NCBI RefSeq assembly: GCF_963966145.1
Contig: NC_091046.1
Coordinates: 19,034,001-19,098,000, forward strand
Reading direction: 5' to 3'
Length of the DNA stretch: 64,000 bases
Origin: Tenebrio molitor
Taxonomy: Eukaryota; Arthropoda; Insecta; Coleoptera; Tenebrionidae
Numbering within the stretch: the first letter of the stretch is position 1; each line of letters opens with the position of its first letter. The notes below the pieces were generated by a model. It did not search any database. It was not told the DNA's origin and was given only the letters and a program-made list of their open reading frames with translations. Positions 25,701 to 34,700 of the stretch are shown piece by piece. Made by a program: the position numbers and the translations under genes.

Positions 25701-28700
25701 CTCTATTTTTTTGTAACCATGATTAATCTTAATAATCTATTTTTTTTAACAATGTACCTTTTTTGGCAAGGCTCCGTTTCTATCACAACATAAAATGTTA
25801 GCGCCCTTGTCTACAGGCGGGTATACATTTTGATGCCACGTTTATTTCAAATTTTAAATCAATTTGTAACGGTTTTTCGTAAAAATTCCAATAGAAAAAA
25901 AAGTTTCATTTAACAAACTCTGCTACATGTTCAAATTAACACACGCATTTGAGATACACCCTGTATGTCAGCAAATGAAAATCCAACTACATATCAGTTT
26001 AGCAATAGCAACAGACAGCTTCAACTGTGTTGCTCAAGGAGGTTGATATCACGTTTCTTTCGACTTTTACACTACAATGACGGTATTGGATCAAATTAAA
26101 CTGTAAAAATCATTGTACCCCTAATTTGCCCTGGCGAAAAAAAATTGTTCAAAATATGTTCGATCAAAGTGGAAAATTCACGCGCAATTGATTGGACTAA
26201 CTTATACCTACATTAGAAGATGAAAAACAGGAAATTGATTAATCTGCAGTGTGGGTGACAAAATTTACCCGAGTTCTAAAGCTTTTATACATATATTACG
26301 AATCGCATCATGACAATCGATATATCAGTCGAAATGGCTTATTAATAATACATTCTGACCTAATTAAAACACTTTCAGGACTTACCAGGTTTTAGCAGTG
26401 CCAGACAACTTCTTAGTTTTACATGTATCCGCTTATGTTTTCTTTTTGGCAAATACGAAGGTTTTTTATTCTGACAATAAGTTCAGTGATGTGTAATAAG
26501 TCACTTTACTGCACACATTAATTGTCAGTTATTGAAAAATATTTTTAGAAAAGGTTTTACGAAACCATTTGAATAATTATTTTTCAATTAGTTGAAACAA
26601 TAGGCTGAATTTATAAATTTTCAGCAGCGACATTTGCGTGATTTAAATTACTTACTTGACAAATCGAATTTTAATATTTTATTCATCTGTAGTTATTGCA
26701 ATAACTCATTCATACATAGTTATAAAAGGAAGCAAAAAAAAAATTAATTTAAATAAAATGTCTTATTGTTCAATAACAATAAACATTATTTGGGCAACAG
26801 CAGAGGCAAAGTGGATGACTAGTACTCACGCTGGTCTAGGGTTTGGGGAATTACTCTTGCCTCACCTAATTATTTATTACTCGTTATTACTTGGTAGCAA
26901 TACCTGTAATTAAGAAATCCAACCTGATGCTCCTTTATCAACCGGTCAGTGCAAAACATAAAAAAAAATAATTACATTACTCTTAGAATACCAATCAAAA
27001 TGTATCCATTCACATTGCAGTTTCTTTCCCAACGCTCATTGTTACAGTGACAAGTCAGATGAGAGAAACTTCTCGATATGTAGGTATTCGTATTTGAGAT
27101 TCGATCAATTAAAATCTAAAAAGTTAAAATCTTATCATCATATGAATCGGTCCAATTTCCAATTTCTCTTAAGGAAGTACGTATAGGGCATTCATTTTAA
27201 ACGTTGGGTAAAGTTGTAAACTCAAAACACCATAACTTACGAAAGCGGCAAATTTTCATTGTATGGGTACCGTAAAGTAGGAATCCCTCTGTTCATATAA
27301 AACTGGTACCACGTCGTACTTTCACTATCTTATCGACGAGAAAAAGAAACAGACGTTAAAATATCCACAAGTAAAAAAAAATTAAAACACATTTTGTGAT
27401 CAGTGACCAAAAAAATGTAAAGAGATTGTTGATTTTAAATAATGTATTTGACAAATAAGATTACTTAATAAAGAAATAAGAGTATGTACTTAGTAAAGTA
27501 TCCATTACATGTATCTTTTAAAGTAAGTAAAAAATAAATAATAAAATACGTAAACAAATAAAAAATTAATCGTCATCTGAATCAAATTCACTAGATGATT
27601 CACCAGTATTGGCAACAAATGTTAATGGTTTCACTTGGTCTTCTAAAAGTTGATCTCGATTCCACCATTCTTTAATTTTGGACCCGAATATATTGAACGC
27701 AGTTTTAGATTCACTGAGTTTCGGACAAGTGTCAAAGCAGGCAAGTTTTATTACAAAACCCAACATTTAAAATGAATGCACTATAGTATGTGAATCTTCA
27801 CCAGTACAGTAAAAATTGATCCAATTCGGGTAAAAAAAAATAATTTTAAAATTTGTTTTTGTTTGTTTCTGTTTTTTCTTCTTATATCTTGTTAATCATT
27901 ATCAATTTTAGGAAAACATAGTGATTAGAATAATTAAAGAGCAGTTCTTTACAAAAACAAAATATTTATTTTTACTGTAAGTACCTAAATAACTTCTTTT
28001 TGGTATTTTTTTTTTAGTATTTGCTCTCATAGCAAATACTGCAAATCACAAATGCCAAATCCTCCTGCGATAAATGTGTTCCATTTGACTAAGCGAAGGC
28101 GAAGGCATCTAAAAAAACTGCATTGACAAGTTTTTAAATTATTAAGTCAAAGCTACCTGTCTCAACACTCTTAACTACTTCTGAAATGATTACCTTATCT
28201 TCATCATATTTGTTTTAATTTTAAAGTAATGTATCATTGAAGCCAGAATAAAAAACTCTTTCAGATTTGACAAAAAAAAAAGACAAAATAAAAAGTTTAA
28301 AATCTAGTAAACTCTGAAATTGTTCTAATAACAGTTTGAAAGAGCTCGGGGCGAATTTTGCGATCATATTGAGTACACAATAGGGCAATCAAAGTTGCAG
28401 TTGTTTAAAGATTCACTTATGAAGCCATAATTTTATTTATTATTTTGGAGACGCTTTTGTGTTGAAGTTATAATAAGTATCTACAAAATGATCAACAAAA
28501 AAAAAGATAAGGGACGGTATGGAAAACAAAACAAAACTTCTGAAAACATGTGCCGTCATTTTATCTCCACCACTTTAGGTTTTCTGTGAGAGTGATGCCA
28601 TTTTTATTTTATTGGATTTTGTGGACCGAGTTGAATTCGGATAAATTTTGTTTTCCATAGCTGCCCCTTATTTTATTTTTTTGTTGTTGATCATATCGTG

Positions 28701-31700
28701 TGATCAAGAAAATTTGTAATTGAGAAATTGGAAATGTCTGTGACTGAACTGCACCCAGAATTTGTCAATGAAAAAAAATCAACGTCAAAAAATAAATTGC
28801 AAAAGCTGTAGTTTCACGTATATGTTTACTGATTTATTTACATTAGGACGATAGCCCGAAGCTAAAGGTCGAATTCGTTTCAATGAATTCGGTATCGCGG
28901 AAGATTGTTTGCATTAGGTCGTTTCATCGAATTCGCCGTATCGGCTTCGAGAAGTAAGTGACATTTTTTAGAATGGACAAAAACCATGGACCTCTCGTTC
29001 GTCCAACGACCACGAATTCGAAGATAATACCTGTATTCGGGCTATCGACCTACTGCAAATGAGTCTCTACTCATTATTAAATTTTTAGCAAAATAAAATG
29101 AATTAATTGTAAGTCTTCAAATGCCATTAGAAAGCACATCAATCGATGAAGACATGTGGTTTCATTTACAAGGCTGATTCGATTACTACAAAATTTCTTG
29201 ATCACATCATGTAGTAAGTTAACATTTGGTTACTTTTACAACAAGCAACGATATTTTAAAAACATCTTACGAAATTTTTGTCTATAGTGAATCTTAACTT
29301 TCAGAAGTTAACTGATATTATTTTACCGTCATTTTGAAAGTCAACATAGTTGCAAATATCGTCAAACTTGTTAAATTTATGGGACCAAAAATTGTATTGC
29401 TTTACCTAAAAAATCTTTACATGATATTATTACTAATTTCACACTAAAGAGAATATTAATGAATCCCTAAAGCTCGATAATGAATAAATACGAATTATGT
29501 ACGAATATATTGAAAATAAGAAAATCTCAAGTGACACAAATACATCAAATTCATATTGTACATTAAAAAGCAAATTATTTTATTACATTATTACGAAATT
29601 AATTAAATTTATTAAAAACTAATATTAAAAAATTAATTTATATTGTTAATTCTCCGGCTTGAATGGGGTAATAAATACAATAAAACAAAACTTATAAAAC
29701 GCCCAAATAGTAAGGAAATTCAGCATTCAACCAAATAAAATAGCTATTTATAAGCCGATGAGGTTTGTTCAAATGATTGATATCTATACTGAACACTAAA
29801 GAAAATGAATAACAGTAATAAATAATAATATAAAAAAACAAACAATTTTCATATGTATAAAAATGGCGATAATAGGTACCGGTTTAAACTCGCAAAAAAG
29901 CTAAAACACCTGCGTGAATTCGTGAAAGTTTCAAGTCACATTTAGCTTTCATAAAATAGAGAAGTCGTCAATACCATGCCCTTTAAATTGAATTATGTAC
30001 TAGGAAAAGCTCAAGCTTCTAAATAAATAGACAGTACCGAACACATAAGCTTCTACAAGGGAATAATTATTTGCAAATTTAAAGTATCAGGACCAATCAA
30101 AATGCAAAAATAATATAAATTCAGGAAGTTGTCGTTAAGTACACAAATTTTTGTTTATATATTTGTTGATTTTACTTAATTTTCCTTCATTTTATATATT
30201 GAGAGACTCACCTGACTGAATCTTAAAATTTATTGTAGAAGAGTGGACTTAAAGATCAAATAAAAACAAAAATTCTCAAGTCATTTGTTAACCTAATAAC
30301 CTAATGAATTCTGGATATTAATTAAATTTTGAATTGGATACCTGTTGTAGTTTTCCTGTCACTTCGGTCGGTGCAACCGGCTACCAGCTTCGGTCAACGT
30401 AGCTAAGTCATAGTTTTCCATTCGATTATGAACTCTGGACCTGCGATCAGTGGTTGTACAAACACTGTCTAACTTAAATTCGAACACTAAGAATACTAAT
30501 GATGCTTTGGTTTCGAACATTAAATATCAGTAATAAATAAGTTGTAATAACCACAGACATTTATCCACCCTTCTTCGTATGGAAAGCGTGATGACTACTA
30601 ATAATACATCTGCATGAGTCGACTGCATGTTCTCTCAATAAATTTTAATTTAATGCATGCTCTTCTTGACTCATTAAAAGTAACACAATTATGTGTATTG
30701 TTTATTAGTTCATTTAATATTGTATATAGTTAATATTAATATTATTAAGTGTGTATACAATTTGTTAGTGTAGATATTAACATCAATAAAATTATCTAAA
30801 TCGATACACAGCAGAGCATGCATTAATAGATATTTAAATACTTTATTTATTGAATTAAAATATTTATAAATAATTACAGCGTGACACATTCCTTGTTTGT
30901 ATCTACAAAAACTTTACTACTAGCATGAATCACCCTGTAATATGGTACACAAGCCATTTACAATGCAAGCCAATGAAAGTGGTGTACATAGTTGATTTGT
31001 TTTTAATTTTTTGTTACTGACTATAACACAAAATTACATCTAATGTTTCTTTTGGCGAAAGTAAATATAATAACTCTTTTCTAATTATTAACGACATTTA
31101 TTTGTCGAGTTAGAGCGTTAGAGACTTAGGTATTTAATAAAAAAAAATTGTGGACAGCAACAGCAGAATTTATATCTTTGTTATGTTTTGCAATTACTCT
31201 TGTTAGGTTTAAATTCCGAGCGGGACTTAAAAAAAATTATTCTCAACTGAATAAAATCTTTGCTTAAATGTATAGATAAATCTTCCTAACGGTGATTTCC
31301 TATGCACACCAAATTATTTCAAAAGAAACATGAGATTTAAATTATAAGCAGTAACTTACTTCTCCGTAAACAATTACGTTACCTATAGCTGCTTCAATAG
31401 AGACACACCGTAGATCTACCTTAATAACTTGTGTAGTGTAATAAATAAAAACTTCATGCAAATAAAAATGCAATGCATGCAACGCAAATGCTTAATGGTT
31501 TGTTGATGTCTCTTTCTGGGATAACAATAAATCGTTTAAATAGTCAAGTTAAAGTTACAATTTTACAGAACATTACCTGTACACTTCATGCCTTGATGAA
31601 TCACTCCATAAAGTAATGATCCACAGTGATCACAAAAAGTGGGAGATGAGTACGTATGAGACTTAAAATTATGACGTGTTCGAGTATCCTGTAACGGCAA

Positions 31701-34700
31701 GAACAAGGACCGTTTTACTTTGTTTATTATCTGTTGAAACAATACTTACATCAGAATCAGCACCTTTGTCGGCACCTGGGCAGGTAAAGGTTACGTATTC
31801 GTGACATCGCTTGTGCACAACGAAACTGCAAACTAAATAAAGAGTTAATAACAAACGTTGCTATCAAAAACATTTACAAGAACACCAAGCATACATTTTG
31901 TTGTTGATGGTATATTTTCTTAGCCAAAATAAAATAAAGTGAATTAAACATCCTGTTTTAGAGCGAATTGTTGATATACACTTTAATCCTCAGAAATCTA
32001 TTATACGTATATGTATTGAATTTAATCAAATAAAGCTAAAAATATGAATACTTTAGACATTCAATTCTTCGAAAAAAAAACGAAGCTATTTAAATATTCA
32101 AACGTAACAAAAACACGTTATCTAAATATCACAATATTCAGCCTGGAACACGGACCTTTTATTTTATTAACCTACTGAACCTTTTAGTTTTAATTCGTTT
32201 GATTCTAACCATCATCAACTCATAACAAAAATGTAAGTACATATATGATATCAAGAATACTTTATTAGATACAAAGTGGCAAATTTTTGTGATTTGATCA
32301 GTGATTTTTGCACTATTTTGCGGTATGTATTAACCAAATACACGATATTACAGATCCTTAAATGACCAGTTTTAAAATAAATTAGATTTAAAAGTACCTT
32401 CACAAAAAATACTTAAAACTACAGTGTGGAATAAAATGATTTACATCTAGTTACCTTTGCATTACCCTTGTAAAAATACGTAAAGCCGCTCTACAAAAAA
32501 AAAGAAAGCCTAACCTCAAAATATATATCCAAATTCCAAATGTGATTTATTGGGAAGGGATGATATGAATGCAAAGTTGAGATTGAAATTAAAAAGGAGC
32601 TAACAAAAGCAAGTCACAGCTAGTGTTGAAAGTGGCCACCAACGGGCACCAACGTTTGTTAATTCAATTTAGTAAATTGTAGCAATTGTCAATTCGATTG
32701 ATGACATTTATTGACAGAACTAATAGTTCGGCACTTCGCAAAAAAAGTAGAGCGGTACAGGAAAATTTACAAGTGCATAAATTCCAAAGGTAACTAGATG
32801 TAAATCATTTTATTCCACACTGTATTTAAGTATGTATGTATCTATATTAAGAATTTTTAAGAGCAATTATTGGAAACGTTAACGTCTTTGTTTTGGTTAA
32901 ATCTACGATTTTAATCGTAAAAATTAGCTTGTATAGCCACCTACGTCAGTGATATTTTAATGGTTACGACATCAAAAGAAAAAATAAGCTACAAAACTTA
33001 AGTAAACGTGGTTACTTTAAAGCGGTATTTACAAAAGAAATAAGTTAAATTCTCGTTACACATTTTTTATCTGTAGTAAATGTAGTAGGTATACAGCCGA
33101 ATACAACCCGGAAGAATTACGTAAAGTATACGTACTTAAATCATTTTCTTCCTAAACGTAATTCTTTTGGATTGTATTTTGTGGAAAATAAGTATCAGAA
33201 ATACTTTGATGCATGTACTACTTTTTTATAAAACTTTAACATGGTAATTGTGATACCAAATTTATAAAATTAAGATATTAAATGATTTTACCTTGACATT
33301 GAAATCCTTGTTTTCCAAAGCCCCTGAAAAAGAAGTGAATTAACAATCCGCATATTCTTTTAACATGTAAATGCTACAATTATAAAGCAAGTTAAAAATC
33401 GCATAATTTCTTTTGGCGTTGTATTAAAGGTTTTTCAGAATCAATTATGGGAACACTACACAATACAGGTGTTGTGCGAATATACAGGGTTATTCTAAAT
33501 GATTGCAGTCGAAGTAGGCCATGCCCATGTTATTACATTTTTGCCGCTTTCATGTGAACTGTCAGTTTTGTCGTTGTCACTTGTCATTTTTTAGGTGAAA
33601 AGTGCGGTGATGAGATTTTTATTTATTTTTGTTAAATTAACGATTGAATCCAGAAATATTGAGTTGTTTTGCAATCAATTATTCTAAAAATATTGAGTTG
33701 TTTTGTACCCAGTTCGACTCCTGTGTGTGAACGGTGTGTATATACTCACTTATTCACATCATTTTGATGTTCTTTTATATGGAGCGGCAACCATAAATTT
33801 TACATTCAGTTTTCACGCCTACTTCGACTACAATCATTTAGAATAACCCTGTATATGTAGTTACATTTCATGCTTATCGGAAAATTAAATTTAGTATCCA
33901 TGTCAAATACAAATTAAAAAATTCTTGGGGCAGAAGTAGAATTTTTCTTCAAAAAACAACTTCAGATTACTTAAGTACTCCAAAAGAATGTTGTTAGTTT
34001 GTTTTCATATGAAATTATTTCTGAAACATGAATACATATTGCTAATCAAAATTTCGAATATAACGAGTTGTAAGTAATGTTATTTTCCAAGATATCTTTT
34101 ATAGTTATTAATTTAAACAAGACTTAACCTTGTACGCACACATGGCATCACTATGACGCCCTTAGTTTTTTCTTTAAATTATTTTTTTTATGATCACAGA
34201 AAAGATAATATTTTAGCAGCTGCGTTTAAACAAATCAAAATTTCGCTCATTCTTCAAAAATAACTTTAAAAGTATTTGCACAGAGTTCACAATCAAAAAT
34301 TGCCTCAAATATTTATTTATCTACATGTTTAACGTGTTTTGTTACATAGATATACCTATAACAACAAAACAAAAGCAAAGTTCCACTTGAAAATAAACAA
34401 ACTAGTATTATGAACTTAAGATCACGAAGATCAATAAAAAATTAATCAAAATGGTTACAAAGTGTTTCAATTTATAAATAATCTCCAACAATATCAGTTT
34501 TTCTTCAGTTAAAATACTCGTAGCTTACCTAATATTATTTTCTTGAACTACTGCCTCCTGGTTAATTTTATTGGGTACTAGTGAACTGCATCTTCTGAGT
34601 ATTACGTAGATCTATTTTTATGTATACTTTATGAAGTTGTTTAACTAGACTATATTTATAAGTATTCATTTGATTGCTTTTATTAAATAGCAAAACTCCA

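Noticed and set aside
26790..26880. Possible cassette exon of PKC (GTGAGT donor, - strand)
   Set aside because: No matching acceptor that gives a frame-keeping exon, and no PKC-like sequence.
27566..27766. Alternative C-terminal exon for PKC
   Set aside because: The only plausible acceptor leaves phase 2, whereas the upstream C1B exon ends in phase 1.
33714..33723. GTTCGACTCC, like a tRNA B box
   Set aside because: No A box or cloverleaf upstream; it lies inside a MITE.
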